DNA of 64,000 nt from Clostridia bacterium (lineage in GTDB: Bacteria > Bacillota > TC1 > UBA5767): NCBI GenBank assembly GCA_016887505.1, contig CP069393.1:186001-250000 (forward strand), in the 5' to 3' direction. The position numbers and the translations under genes are program-made. Shown here piece after piece: positions 32,939-41,344 of this stretch (position 1 is the first letter of the stretch; the number at the start of each line of letters is the position of its first letter). The notes below the pieces were generated by a model, which saw only the letters and a program-made list of their open reading frames with translations, was not told where the DNA came from and did not search any database.

Positions 32939-32964
32939 AAAAGAGCTTCCGAAGAAGCTCTTTT
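32939..32964 (-). terminator. Hairpin between yedE-type gene and flavoprotein gene
   Basis: AAAAGAGCTTC (32939-32949) pairs with GAAGCTCTTTT (32954-32964) around CGAA. It sits 4 bases after the stop of the transporter gene and would end or attenuate transcription before the flavoprotein gene. Confidence 0.75.
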
Positions 32965-32968
32965 CAAG

Positions 32969-33526
32969 TTACATAAAGAATTTAACTAAGAGCTTACTGC
33001 CGACCATAGCTCCAAAGAACATAGCGAAACCGAAGACCCAACCACTCAAGGAGAGGGAGGAGATACCGCTATACAGGGCTCCTATGTTACATCCGAAACC
33101 AATCCTGGCTCCGTAACCCATCAGAAGTCCGCCGAGTATGGCTGCTACGACTTGTTTTTTATTTTTAATTTTCTTGATCTTAAATTGTGAAGCCATGAGG
33201 GTTGCAAATAGCGCACCCACGATGATTCCCAGATTCCTCATGGAACCTAGATGGTTTAGAAAACCTTGCTGCAATGTATTTTGAGCTCCAGCACTACTAA
33301 AGTAGTACCACTTGTCTACGCTGCCACCGAAAGCCTCGAAAATCCAGGCGCCCCAATTGGCGAATATACCAGATACGCCCCAGGGGCTACCGGTTACCGC
33401 CAACGTGCTGATCTGCAGGATGGACAAGAGAACTGCGCCCATAACATACGTGAAAGGATTCTTAAACCACTGTTGATAGATTTCGTTGTCCCGCAACTTA
33501 TTAAAAACAGCTTTTAAGCTATCCAT
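32969..33526 (-). CDS. YeeE/YedE family membrane protein, C-terminal-type half
   Basis: 185 residues with about five membrane segments. The family signature is GYGARIGFGCNIGALYSGI, with C146 at the position of the conserved pore cysteine. Full-length YeeE (TsuA) thiosulfate transporters are about 330-350 residues in one chain with three conserved cysteines; here the two halves are separate genes with a TusA gene between them. This half supplies one cysteine. The start follows ATTAGGGGGTACCCAT. The protein probably imports thiosulfate or a related sulfur compound together with the half encoded at 33788. Confidence 0.85.
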   Translation of the reverse strand: MDSLKAVFNKLRDNEIYQQWFKNPFTYVMGAVLLSILQISTLAVTGSPWGVSGIFANWGAWIFEAFGGSVDKWYYFSSAGAQNTLQQGFLNHLGSMRNLGIIVGALFATLMASQFKIKKIKNKKQVVAAILGGLLMGYGARIGFGCNIGALYSGISSLSLSGWVFGFAMFFGAMVGSKLLVKFFM

Positions 33527-33542
33527 ATGGGTACCCCCTAAT

Positions 33543-33770
33543 TTACTTTGTTTTCTCGATGATTACTTCCCATTCAGCGTCGTCTACTTCTTCGATTTCC
33601 ACGTTATGGCCTTCTTTTCTAGCCCACTCCGGAACGTTTTTCATAGCACAACTGTGGTCGATTTGAACGATCAAGACATCGCCAACTTCCATTTCTTTGA
33701 GTGCATTTTGTGCTTTTACCAATGGCACTGGACAAGCTTCACCTAAACTATCTATTATTACTTCTTTCAT
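33543..33770 (-). CDS. tusA: TusA-family sulfur carrier protein
   Basis: 75 residues matching TusA/SirA: VIIDSLGEACPVPLVKAQNA, with sulfur-carrying C13 in the CPxP motif, then VGDVLIVQIDHSCAMKNVPE, which contains a second cysteine. In the TsuA/TsuB pair the TusA-type partner (TsuB, YeeD) receives thiosulfate sulfur inside the cell; its position between the two transporter halves supports this role. The start follows AATAGGAGGATTGAATC. Confidence 0.9.
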   Translation of the reverse strand: MKEVIIDSLGEACPVPLVKAQNALKEMEVGDVLIVQIDHSCAMKNVPEWARKEGHNVEIEEVDDAEWEVIIEKTK

Positions 33771-33787
33771 GATTCAATCCTCCTATT

Positions 33788-34489
33788 TTAATGATTCGAT
33801 TTTTTTTGCTCCCATTTGAGAGCGACAACGTAGAGTACGGCAATCAGAAGGAGCTGTACAAAAACGGCTCCAGACCAACCAAAAATATCTGGTAGGAATA
33901 CTGATTTTCCTTTAGAAATAAATAAATATTTCCACATCTCAAAATCATGTGCACCCCATAGTGATCCTACAACGAAGAAAACCAAGGCCAGCACCTGCAT
34001 AAAGAAACCTTCTCCAACGCGCATCAACGTACCTGAAGCACATCCGCCGGCAATAACCATACCGATACCAAACATGAAAGCTCCGACAAGGGTAGCGAGA
34101 CTAATTGGCACAACATAGCTCATACCTGGTATCGGAAGACCTTTTGCAAAGTAACCATACTTGATGGCGGTAAAACCTATGGTTGTAAGTGCGAAGGCAA
34201 TGAGTACTGCCCTCGTCAGCGAAGTCCCACCAGTAAGGTAGGGGTCTCGCATGGAGGCGGTAAAACAGAACCGCGCCCTTTGTAATACAAAACCAAAAGC
34301 AATACCCGTCATCCAGAAAAATCCCAGCATGGCGGATCTCTGCGCAAGCAAAATGCCAATAATGACAAATACCAAAGCGGCGGCCAACCCAACTGGAATC
34401 ATGTTCTTTTTGGGTTTTCGCGGCGCCCGGTTTCTCCTGCGCGTGGTACTGATAGAGCCCGATGAATTTGTATTGGTAGTTTCTGACAT
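33788..34489 (-). CDS. YeeE/YedE family membrane protein, N-terminal-type half
   Basis: 233 residues. A basic cytoplasmic start (TTRRRNRAPRKPKKN) is followed by about five membrane segments. Two conserved sites are present: FVLQRARFCFTASMRD (C75) and GIGMVIAGGCASGTLMRVGE (C150). With C146 of the gene at 32969 this makes three conserved cysteines, the number known for TsuA. It is the first gene of the minus-strand operon and is divergent from the LysR regulator at 34688, its likely controller. The start follows GACAGGAGTAAGATGAT. Confidence 0.85.
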   Translation of the reverse strand: MSETTNTNSSGSISTTRRRNRAPRKPKKNMIPVGLAAALVFVIIGILLAQRSAMLGFFWMTGIAFGFVLQRARFCFTASMRDPYLTGGTSLTRAVLIAFALTTIGFTAIKYGYFAKGLPIPGMSYVVPISLATLVGAFMFGIGMVIAGGCASGTLMRVGEGFFMQVLALVFFVVGSLWGAHDFEMWKYLFISKGKSVFLPDIFGWSGAVFVQLLLIAVLYVVALKWEQKKSNH

Positions 34490-34687
34490 ATCATCTTACT
34501 CCTGTCTTTGAAATTTTGTTTGACACATATTTCACAATCCCAACACAATTGTAACATCTTTCACGATAGTCGATTATTGGAATTTATGATACTATATTGT
34601 ATATATTGATAACTAAAGATTAAGCCATATATATGGTCTGCGAAAATGTCGATTTCATAAGAAAAGCAAATGCTAGAAAGGAATACG
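34490..34687. promoter_or_regulatory. Divergent promoter region, sulfur operon and LysR regulator
   Basis: The 198 bases between the divergent starts are very AT-rich. They contain the palindrome-like CACAATTGTAAC and several ATATAT-type stretches suited to -10 boxes in both directions. LysR proteins usually bind a T-N11-A dyad in such a gap; the exact site cannot be fixed by eye. Confidence 0.45.
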
Positions 34688-35584
34688 ATGAATATTGAGT
34701 CATTGAAGACATTCAAACTGGTGGTAGAAGCGAAGAGCATTTCCAAGGTAGCCTCTCAGGTACATATGTCACAGTCGGCTCTTAGCCAGTTGATTTCCAG
34801 AATTGAGGATTCACTAGGTTATAAGTTGTTGGAACGAAGCAACAAAGGTGTGGAAGTAACAGATATGGGTAAGATTGTTGTCAAGTATTCAGAAAACATC
34901 ATCCGCAACTATGAGATGATGAATCAGGAATTGAAGCGCTACGAGCGCAAAATGGATACCGTGATGATCAACGGCAACTGGTCTTTGGTAAACTATTCGA
35001 TTCCTTGTATCTTATACAAGGTAAAGAAAAGATTGCCCGACCATAAATATGAGCTCTTTTCCAGCTCCAACGAAGACACTGTGCGAGATATCGTCAATGA
35101 TATCTGTGATATTGGATTTATCTCCTGCCATGCTAGGGAAAAATCACTATTGCATCATGTCATTGGTAAAGAAAAAGTGGTTCTGGTCGCGGCCAAGGAC
35201 TATAACATCCCAGATAAGATTGATGTAGAGGATTTATACAAATACGAGTTTGTGAAGCTGAAAAATAGGGAGAGTGTAAACTATTGCCTAAATAAGGAAT
35301 TAGACTATGTAGGCGTTTCCTATGAATCCTTGAATGCTGTTTTTGAAGTGGATTCCATATCCTCCGTCAAATCATCTTTAGAAAATCGTTTTGGAATATC
35401 CTTCTTGCCATATATGGCCGTTAAAAAGGAATTGTTTGAGGGAAGATATAAAATCGTTGAAGTAGCAGGGCTTATGTTAGAGTACGATATTTTCATGATT
35501 ACCAAGCAATGGAATCAACTGAGTGAATCAGTACGCGAGACCTTAAACTTAATGCAAGAACTGGGACGAGATGGTTTCTGCTAG
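34688..35584 (+). CDS. LysR family transcriptional regulator of the sulfur genes
   Basis: 298 residues. The N-terminal HTH is canonical: IESLKTFKLVVEAKSISKVA, then HMSQSALSQLISRIEDSLGY and KLLERSNKGVEVTDMG. The effector domain follows from about residue 90. ATG at 34688 follows GAAAGGAATACG; an earlier in-frame start six codons upstream has no site. It is divergent from the YeeE/TusA operon and overlaps tail-to-tail by 3 bases with a second TusA gene. By position it should sense a sulfur metabolite, like CysB or CysL; the ligand is unknown. Confidence 0.9.
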   Translation: MNIESLKTFKLVVEAKSISKVASQVHMSQSALSQLISRIEDSLGYKLLERSNKGVEVTDMGKIVVKYSENIIRNYEMMNQELKRYERKMDTVMINGNWSLVNYSIPCILYKVKKRLPDHKYELFSSSNEDTVRDIVNDICDIGFISCHAREKSLLHHVIGKEKVVLVAAKDYNIPDKIDVEDLYKYEFVKLKNRESVNYCLNKELDYVGVSYESLNAVFEVDSISSVKSSLENRFGISFLPYMAVKKELFEGRYKIVEVAGLMLEYDIFMITKQWNQLSESVRETLNLMQELGRDGFC

Positions 35585-35802
35585 CAATTTTTGGTAATCA
35601 AGACCTGGAAGATTCCATCATTTAGTTCTTTGATAGAATATGAAAACCTCATGCGGCTTAGAAATTCCTCGATGGATTCCCGCACACAATCGTGATCGGA
35701 AATCGCGATAAACGTCTCTCCCGGTTCACAAGATTCTAGCATTTTTTTGATTTTCAGGATGGGAATTGGACAGAAATCTCCAATGCAGTTAATTTCTTTC
35801 AT
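35581..35802 (-). CDS. Second TusA-family sulfur carrier protein
   Basis: 73 residues: INCIGDFCPIPILKIKKML with C11 in the CPxP motif, then GETFIAISDHDCVRESIEEF. The internal D-H-D-C resembles the D-H-S-C of the other TusA at 33543, a feature of the TusA group tied to YeeE/YedE transporters. The start ATG at 35802 follows GGAGGCACTCATT; an ATG five codons upstream precedes that site. Its stop codon and that of the LysR gene share the palindrome CTAG. Confidence 0.85.
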   Translation of the reverse strand: MKEINCIGDFCPIPILKIKKMLESCEPGETFIAISDHDCVRESIEEFLSRMRFSYSIKELNDGIFQVLITKNC

Positions 35803-35903
35803 AATGAGTGCCTCCATGAATTGGCATTGACTAGACCTAGAAATAGGTCTAGATTTATTATATCGTAAATTTGTCAGAGAGATAGGCTAAGAAAAGGTGT
35901 ATT

Positions 35904-37046
35904 ATGGATTTTAACAAAACATTTAAAAATGAGGCCATGAAAGAAGCCTTGAATAGAGCTTTCAACTCTGGTCATTGGCAGGGTCGCGGTCCATACACAA
36001 AAAAAGTGGAAACCCTTCTAGGCGAACGATTTGACCGTCAAGTTTGGATGATGACATCTTGCACACATGCGCTGGAATTGGCTGTACGACTATGTAAGCT
36101 AGACCGTGATGATGAGGTTATCTTGCCGTCCTATTCCTACCCATCCGATGCCAATGCCGTACTACTTTGTGGTGCCAAAATCTGTTATGCCCCCGTAGAA
36201 AAAGACAGCTATTGTTTAGATCTAGAGGCATTGCCAGGACTAATTTCGGATAAAACCAAGGCAGTTATCGTAATCCACTATGCCGGCGTAAGCTATAAGA
36301 TTAAAGAATTGGCAAAATTTTGCCAGGACAGAGGCCTTATACTGATTGAAGATGCCGCCCAGGCCTTTGGGTCAACAGTAGACGGGCAAGCATTGGGTAG
36401 TTTTGGCGACTATGGTACCCTTAGCTTTCATTCCACAAAAAATGTAGGCTGTGGAGAAGGCGGTGCCCTTGTGGTCTCAGATAAACACAAGGACCAGTTC
36501 GAAGATATTGAATGCTTTTTGGAAAAAGGTACAGACCGGGCAGCATATACCCGGGGAAACAGAGAATTTTACCAGTGGACTGGTCTAGGGTCGAGTTTTG
36601 TAGTTAGTGATTTGCTCATGGCCATCTTGTATGAAGGATTAAAAACATTTGATGTAGACAACGAATTAAGATGCAGAGCCTACCAAAGCTATGTAGACTT
36701 TTTCAGACAGTTGAAGCATCCGGCAATCTTAAACTATTCTGGTAAAAAAGCAGTGGAAACAAAGCATAATGCCCATCTATTTTATCTGGTATTTCGAACA
36801 AAAGAGCAAGCACAAGTCTTTATCGAGGGAATGAAACAAAGAAAGATAGCCTGCTATCGCCATTTTTATCCCTTGCATGCGTCGACCTATGGTAAGAAAT
36901 TTCTTTTGGAGTCAGAAAGTTTTACCTTAGAAGAACATCTAGGGGAATCCTTGGTCCGTCTGCCCCTTTACACCCGAATGACGAAACAAGAAACGAGTAA
37001 TGTCCTTTCTTCAGTGGCAGAAGTAATGGGTAGGATTCATGGTTAG
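35904..37046 (+). CDS. DegT/DnrJ/EryC1/StrS-type PLP sugar aminotransferase
   Basis: 380 residues. It has the family blocks WQGRGPYTKKVE, TSCTHALELAVRL, DEVILPSYSYPSDANAV, IEDAAQAFGS and SFHSTKNVGCGEGG, where K179 is the PLP lysine. It is closest in look to WecE/RffA, which make 4-amino-4,6-dideoxy sugars on dTDP. It is the first of six overlapping genes; its last 8 bases overlap the GT2 start. The pairing with GT2 and a nearby ArnT-like enzyme recalls aminosugar transfer to a lipid carrier (ArnB-ArnC-ArnT logic). The substrate is not determinable. Confidence 0.88.
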   Translation: MDFNKTFKNEAMKEALNRAFNSGHWQGRGPYTKKVETLLGERFDRQVWMMTSCTHALELAVRLCKLDRDDEVILPSYSYPSDANAVLLCGAKICYAPVEKDSYCLDLEALPGLISDKTKAVIVIHYAGVSYKIKELAKFCQDRGLILIEDAAQAFGSTVDGQALGSFGDYGTLSFHSTKNVGCGEGGALVVSDKHKDQFEDIECFLEKGTDRAAYTRGNREFYQWTGLGSSFVVSDLLMAILYEGLKTFDVDNELRCRAYQSYVDFFRQLKHPAILNYSGKKAVETKHNAHLFYLVFRTKEQAQVFIEGMKQRKIACYRHFYPLHASTYGKKFLLESESFTLEEHLGESLVRLPLYTRMTKQETSNVLSSVAEVMGRIHG

Positions 37047-37737
37047 CGTCGTCATCCCTGTATTGAATGGGGAAAAATCCGTAAAAAAGGTCGTAGCCGG
37101 ACTAATTCGGATGCAACAAAAAGAAGCCCTGGATTTGGAAATAATCTTGGTGGATGACGCAAGTCAGGATGCAAGTGAAGAAATAATTTTCGCGCTAGCA
37201 AACGAGCACCCTGTGGTACGGGCTTTCAAAAATGATACAAGAAAAGGACAACAAGATACCTTGTTAAAAGGCTTGGCACTTGCGCATGGAGACGTTTTGG
37301 TCACGATGGATGACGATTGCCAGCATAATCCTGAAGATATACCAAGGTTACTTAACATTGTGGCATCTGGCTATGATTTAGTATATGGCATATCTGGGCA
37401 AAAGGAAGCAGGATTCATCCGGTCGATAGGATCAAAAATGAGAGATGCTATGTTCCGCCATTTGTATCCCTCAATTGGGGAAAACAAGGTAGGGAGTTTC
37501 AGAGCCTTTACCAGAAGGCTCCACCTTGCAGCCAGGCGACATGATGGCAACTTCAATTATATATCTTGCATGCATCTAGAGCTAGAACCGCAAGTCGCTA
37601 GTATTACTACGACCCCGGGGTCTTCTGCACGAGATAAAAGCAATTATAATCTTCTTTCCTTGGTTCATTTATTGCTAAGAATATACTGGTACTATGGCCT
37701 AAGAAGGCCTTCTAACACGAGGAGAAAAGGTATATGA
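37039..37737 (+). CDS. Family 2 glycosyltransferase (ArnC/DPM-like, short form)
   Basis: 232 residues: MVSVVIPVLNGEKSVKKVV, EIILVDDASQDASEE, and DVLVTMDDDCQHNPEDI with the D-x-D metal site. The C-terminal SSARDKSNYNLLSLVHL matches the G-x-SNY block of polyprenyl-phosphate glycosyltransferases. The two membrane helices usual for ArnC are absent, so it is a soluble or peripheral form like DPM1. It likely loads a sugar, perhaps the aminosugar from the preceding gene, on undecaprenyl phosphate. It starts inside the aminotransferase gene and overlaps the next gene by ATGA. Confidence 0.85.
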   Translation: MVSVVIPVLNGEKSVKKVVAGLIRMQQKEALDLEIILVDDASQDASEEIIFALANEHPVVRAFKNDTRKGQQDTLLKGLALAHGDVLVTMDDDCQHNPEDIPRLLNIVASGYDLVYGISGQKEAGFIRSIGSKMRDAMFRHLYPSIGENKVGSFRAFTRRLHLAARRHDGNFNYISCMHLELEPQVASITTTPGSSARDKSNYNLLSLVHLLLRIYWYYGLRRPSNTRRKGI

Positions 37738-38981
37738 GAGTAATGATTTTAGGGGCAGGCTACAACCAGCTTTATGCCATAGAAAAGATCCAGAGTATGG
37801 GCTACCAAGCGGTGGCCAGTGACTATAATGTGGATTCTCCCGGCAAGAAAATCGCAGACCTATGCCAACTAGCCAGTACCTTTTCCTATGAAGAAACCTT
37901 GGCTGCGGCGAAAGAGGCTAAGATAGACGCGCTCTACACCAGCGGCTCAGATCAGCCAGTCTATATCGCAGCAAAAGTGTCAGAAACCTTAGGCCTTTAT
38001 AGCAATCTGGATTCCCAAACCGCCCATTTGGTGACGAACAAAAAGGCGATGAAGGAACGCTTTACGGAGGCAGGAATTCCTTTTTTGAAAAGTCAGCTTG
38101 TGGATGAAAGCATAGAAGAGGCCTGCCTAGAAATTTCTTTTCCGGCCGTATTGAAACCCCAGGATTCACAAGGACAGCGTGGACTCTACCTGGTTCACTC
38201 CTACCAGGAAATGAAGAATAAACTTAGGGAAACCCTGAAGAATTCTAGACAAAAGCAGGCTATTTTGGAAAGCTATTATCCCAGTGATGAAATTACCATT
38301 AGCGGCTGGGTCAGGCATAAAAAAGTAAAAATTATCAGCGTCTGTGACCGCTTGCGTTTCTCAGATGAGCGAAGGCTGGGTATTTGCGTAGCGCATGAAT
38401 ATCCTTCTAAACATTTCGATGCCTATGGCGACCAGATTCGGGCCTATACAAACCGAATCGTCGAATCCTTTGGCATTGAGAATGGTCCCATCTATTTTCA
38501 AATGCTAATAGGCCGTGACGGCTTATTTGTCAATGAAATTGCCTGCCGCATAGGTGGCGCCTATGAGGATATGTATATAGAAAAATGTCTAGGCCTAGAT
38601 ATTGCTAGATTACAAATTTTGGAGGTTTTGAATAAGGCTAGTGAAAAAGAGTATCATAGGTTGCAAGCGGTGGAATTTCCAGCCAAGAAATATCTATCGG
38701 TGGAACTGTTTTTTGCTAGGCCAGGTACAGTAGCAAGGGTAAGTTCCAAACAATCGATGTGTGCCCTGCAAGGTGTAGTCGATGCCAGTATATTTTACCA
38801 GGTAGAGGATACGATCGTTGAAACAAAAAGAGCCTCACAAAGAGCAGGATTTGCCATAATATGTGCACCAGACCGGAAATCACTCAAGGAGAATATTGAC
38901 CAATTCTACCAAACGGTACGCATCCTGGACGAATCCGGAAGAAATCTAATGTTAAAGCGAGGAATACCTCATGAACGATAG
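37734..38981 (+). CDS. ATP-grasp ligase
   Basis: 415 residues. The N-terminal pre-grasp fold begins VMILGAGYNQLYAIEKIQ. The ATP-grasp domain shows FPAVLKPQDSQGQRGLYLV, AILESYYPSDEITISGW and FVNEIACRIGGAYEDMY, the last giving the metal-binding E and N-like residues. Relatives include PurK/CarB-like carboxylate-amine ligases and peptide-forming enzymes of natural-product clusters. In this operon it may attach an amino acid or other acid to the amino group made by the aminotransferase; this is inference. It overlaps GT2 by 4 bases and the next gene by 11. Confidence 0.85.
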   Translation: MRVMILGAGYNQLYAIEKIQSMGYQAVASDYNVDSPGKKIADLCQLASTFSYEETLAAAKEAKIDALYTSGSDQPVYIAAKVSETLGLYSNLDSQTAHLVTNKKAMKERFTEAGIPFLKSQLVDESIEEACLEISFPAVLKPQDSQGQRGLYLVHSYQEMKNKLRETLKNSRQKQAILESYYPSDEITISGWVRHKKVKIISVCDRLRFSDERRLGICVAHEYPSKHFDAYGDQIRAYTNRIVESFGIENGPIYFQMLIGRDGLFVNEIACRIGGAYEDMYIEKCLGLDIARLQILEVLNKASEKEYHRLQAVEFPAKKYLSVELFFARPGTVARVSSKQSMCALQGVVDASIFYQVEDTIVETKRASQRAGFAIICAPDRKSLKENIDQFYQTVRILDESGRNLMLKRGIPHER

Positions 38982-39882
38982 GCGCCTATTGATTGTTCTA
39001 CTAGTTGTTGGATTGTTGAGCTGCGCTTGCAACAGGTCATCCGAAAAGGATGTTCTAAAAATTGCCGACCAATATGGAATGGCCTATGCACCGCTAGTCA
39101 TAGTGAAAGAAAGAGCCATGCTTGAAGAAAAAGGCCTATCGGTAAAATGGGTACAATTGGGTAATGCTAGCGCTATGCGCGAAGCCATGCTGTCTGGCAA
39201 CCTGGATATTGGCTTTATGGGGATCCCTCCCTATTTGATTGGCCGGGATAAGAAAATGGACTGGGACGTTTTTACGGGCCTTACACAGGCGAGGCTTGGT
39301 CTGGTGAGTAATGATGAATCAATCAAAAAGATTGAAGATATTGAATCCTTCCATAGAATTGCCCTTCCCCAACCAGGAAGCATACAACATATATTACTTT
39401 CCATGGCTGCAGAAAAAATGCTAGGAGATGCAACTGCCTTTGACAACCAGCTCGTAAGCATGAACCATCCAGATGGATTGCAGGCCCTCAGAACCAAGGC
39501 CGGTATCCACTTGCAGTTCACCTCTCCACCCTACGTGAGTATGGCCCTAGAAGAAGATGGATATCAACTTGTTTTGGATGGAGAGGAAGCCTTTGGTGGA
39601 CCCTTTACGTTTATCATTGGGGTTGCTTCTGCTGAAAGTAGGGAGCAAAAGGCTGGGCAAATTGCACTATTACAAGAGACTTTGGAACAAGCCATTTCTT
39701 GGATGCATGACCAGCCTGAAGAGGCGGTAGCCCTTCTTTCAACTTACTATGACCTAGATCCAGAAGAGATTAGAGACTATTTGTTTACGGAACAGTTGCA
39801 GTTCGGCACAGAAGTGAAGGGGATGGAAACATTCCAATCTTTCATGCAGGATGCGGGCTATCTGGATGGAAAAGAGGAATGA
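38971..39882 (+). CDS. ABC transporter substrate-binding lipoprotein, NitT/TauT type
   Basis: 303 residues with a signal peptide and lipobox ending VVGLLSCAC. The mature part fits the NMT1/SsuA fold: LKIADQYGMAYAPLVIVKER, then GNASAMREAMLSGNLDIGFM, and a later ALRTKAGIHLQFTSPPY. Such proteins bind nitrate, sulfonates, taurine or thiamine precursors. The sulfur genes just upstream make an organosulfur ligand attractive, but operon mates are sugar and ATP-grasp enzymes, so an uptake substrate for that pathway is equally possible. Confidence 0.87.
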   Translation: MNDRRLLIVLLVVGLLSCACNRSSEKDVLKIADQYGMAYAPLVIVKERAMLEEKGLSVKWVQLGNASAMREAMLSGNLDIGFMGIPPYLIGRDKKMDWDVFTGLTQARLGLVSNDESIKKIEDIESFHRIALPQPGSIQHILLSMAAEKMLGDATAFDNQLVSMNHPDGLQALRTKAGIHLQFTSPPYVSMALEEDGYQLVLDGEEAFGGPFTFIIGVASAESREQKAGQIALLQETLEQAISWMHDQPEEAVALLSTYYDLDPEEIRDYLFTEQLQFGTEVKGMETFQSFMQDAGYLDGKEE

Positions 39883-40652
39883 TGATGGAAAGATTTATAA
39901 GACATTCTGCAGTAGGTCTTATGCTAGTGGGAATATGGCAGATAATCTATATGCTGGGTATTTATCCAGCCGTAAGCTTTCCCTCCGCTTTTAAAGTACT
40001 CCAAGCGCTATGGAGCGAACTGAGCAAGGGCGTATTGGCCCTCCAAATACTCACTACCTTGCGTACCATACTGATGGGATTGGCTTTTGGCTTGATGCTC
40101 GCCTTTCTCTTGGTCTACCTATGGCGTAAAAAGGGTTTTTGGGAAGACTTGGTCCAGACCTTGGTATCGATTGCCCATCCCCTACCAGGTGTAGCCTTGT
40201 TGCCTCTTTTAATTTTATGGTTCGGTGTTGGAGAACGGGTTATCGTGGTAATGATTGTACATTCAGTACTTTGGCCCTTGGCAATTAATTTGAAGGCAGG
40301 TATCGATGCCATCCCGACCATCTATGGGCAAATAGCAGATGTCTTTTCTTTATCCAAGAAAACTAGATTTATGGAGATTGCTTTACCGAGTAGTTTGCCT
40401 TATTTGCTAAGTGGTCTTAAAACGGCCTGGGCTAGAGCCTGGCGCGCCATGATTGCGGGAGAGATGATTTTTGGTGTAATAGGACAACACGGTGGACTCG
40501 GAACCTACCTTTATCAAAAAAGGGTGTTTATGGATACCCCGGCCCTGTTGGCAGGTCTTTTGGTGATTACCCTACTGGGCATATTGGTTGAAGATGTCTT
40601 TTTCGTTTGGATAGAAAAAAGAACTGTTGGAAAGTGGGGGATGAGTAAATGA
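39879..40652 (+). CDS. ABC transporter permease, NitT/TauT (SsuC) type
   Basis: 257 residues with about six membrane helices. The EAA loop is visible as SLSKKTRFMEIALPSSLPYLLSG in two parts: SLSKKTRFMEIALPSSLPY then LLSGLKTAWARAWRAMIAGE, the standard contact to the ATPase. The start overlaps the binding-protein stop by 4 bases and the stop overlaps the ATPase start by 4. Confidence 0.9.
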   Translation: MMMERFIRHSAVGLMLVGIWQIIYMLGIYPAVSFPSAFKVLQALWSELSKGVLALQILTTLRTILMGLAFGLMLAFLLVYLWRKKGFWEDLVQTLVSIAHPLPGVALLPLLILWFGVGERVIVVMIVHSVLWPLAINLKAGIDAIPTIYGQIADVFSLSKKTRFMEIALPSSLPYLLSGLKTAWARAWRAMIAGEMIFGVIGQHGGLGTYLYQKRVFMDTPALLAGLLVITLLGILVEDVFFVWIEKRTVGKWGMSK

Positions 40653-41344
40653 GCACCTTGCTTACACTTGAAAATCTAACGCTAGGCTACCAAGGGAAGG
40701 CTTTGATTGAAAAACTTAATCTTACGCTCGGTACGAAGGAATTTCTAACGGTGGTTGGGCTTACTGGTATAGGTAAATCCACCCTACTTCGTTTTATGGC
40801 CGGCCTAAAGGACTGTGAACAGATGACTGGTAAGTTCAGCGAAAAACCGGGGCTTAAAAAGGCCATGGTTTTTCAAGATTACGAACAGATCTTTCCCTGG
40901 AAGACGGTTTTAGACAATGTATTGGTGGGACTTGAAAAGAATGAAAACCATCTAGCGGAAGCAAGAAAAATCCTTTTTGAACTGGGTATATTGGATAAGG
41001 AGACAGCCTATCCTCATACCTTGTCCGGGGGACAAAAGCAAAGAACTGCTATTGCTAGAGCCCTGATGCGTAAGCCAGAACTCCTTTTAATGGATGAACC
41101 CTTTGGCAATTTGGACTACCAGACTAGAAAGAAAAATCAGAATCTACTCCTAAAGATATTCCAAAAACATACCATGAGCATTCTGCTTGTCACACACGAT
41201 TTGGAAGAGGCAATGTCCCTAGGAAACCGTGTACTTTTAATCAAGCAGGCTGGTGAGTACCAATTCTACCAAGCAAATGAAGACATGAGTAGAGATGAGC
41301 AAAAAGAATTATTCAATCACTTGATCAATGAGCTGGACTCCTAG
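40649..41344 (+). CDS. ABC transporter ATP-binding protein, NitT/TauT (SsuB) type
   Basis: 231 residues: Walker A GLTGIGKSTLL, signature LSGGQKQRTAIARAL, Walker B LLLMDEPFGNLD, and switch histidine in LVTHDLEEAM. It energises uptake through the permease encoded just upstream. It closes the six-gene operon and its end overlaps, convergently, the last 20 bases of the membrane glycosyltransferase gene on the other strand. Confidence 0.92.
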   Translation: MSTLLTLENLTLGYQGKALIEKLNLTLGTKEFLTVVGLTGIGKSTLLRFMAGLKDCEQMTGKFSEKPGLKKAMVFQDYEQIFPWKTVLDNVLVGLEKNENHLAEARKILFELGILDKETAYPHTLSGGQKQRTAIARALMRKPELLLMDEPFGNLDYQTRKKNQNLLLKIFQKHTMSILLVTHDLEEAMSLGNRVLLIKQAGEYQFYQANEDMSRDEQKELFNHLINELDS

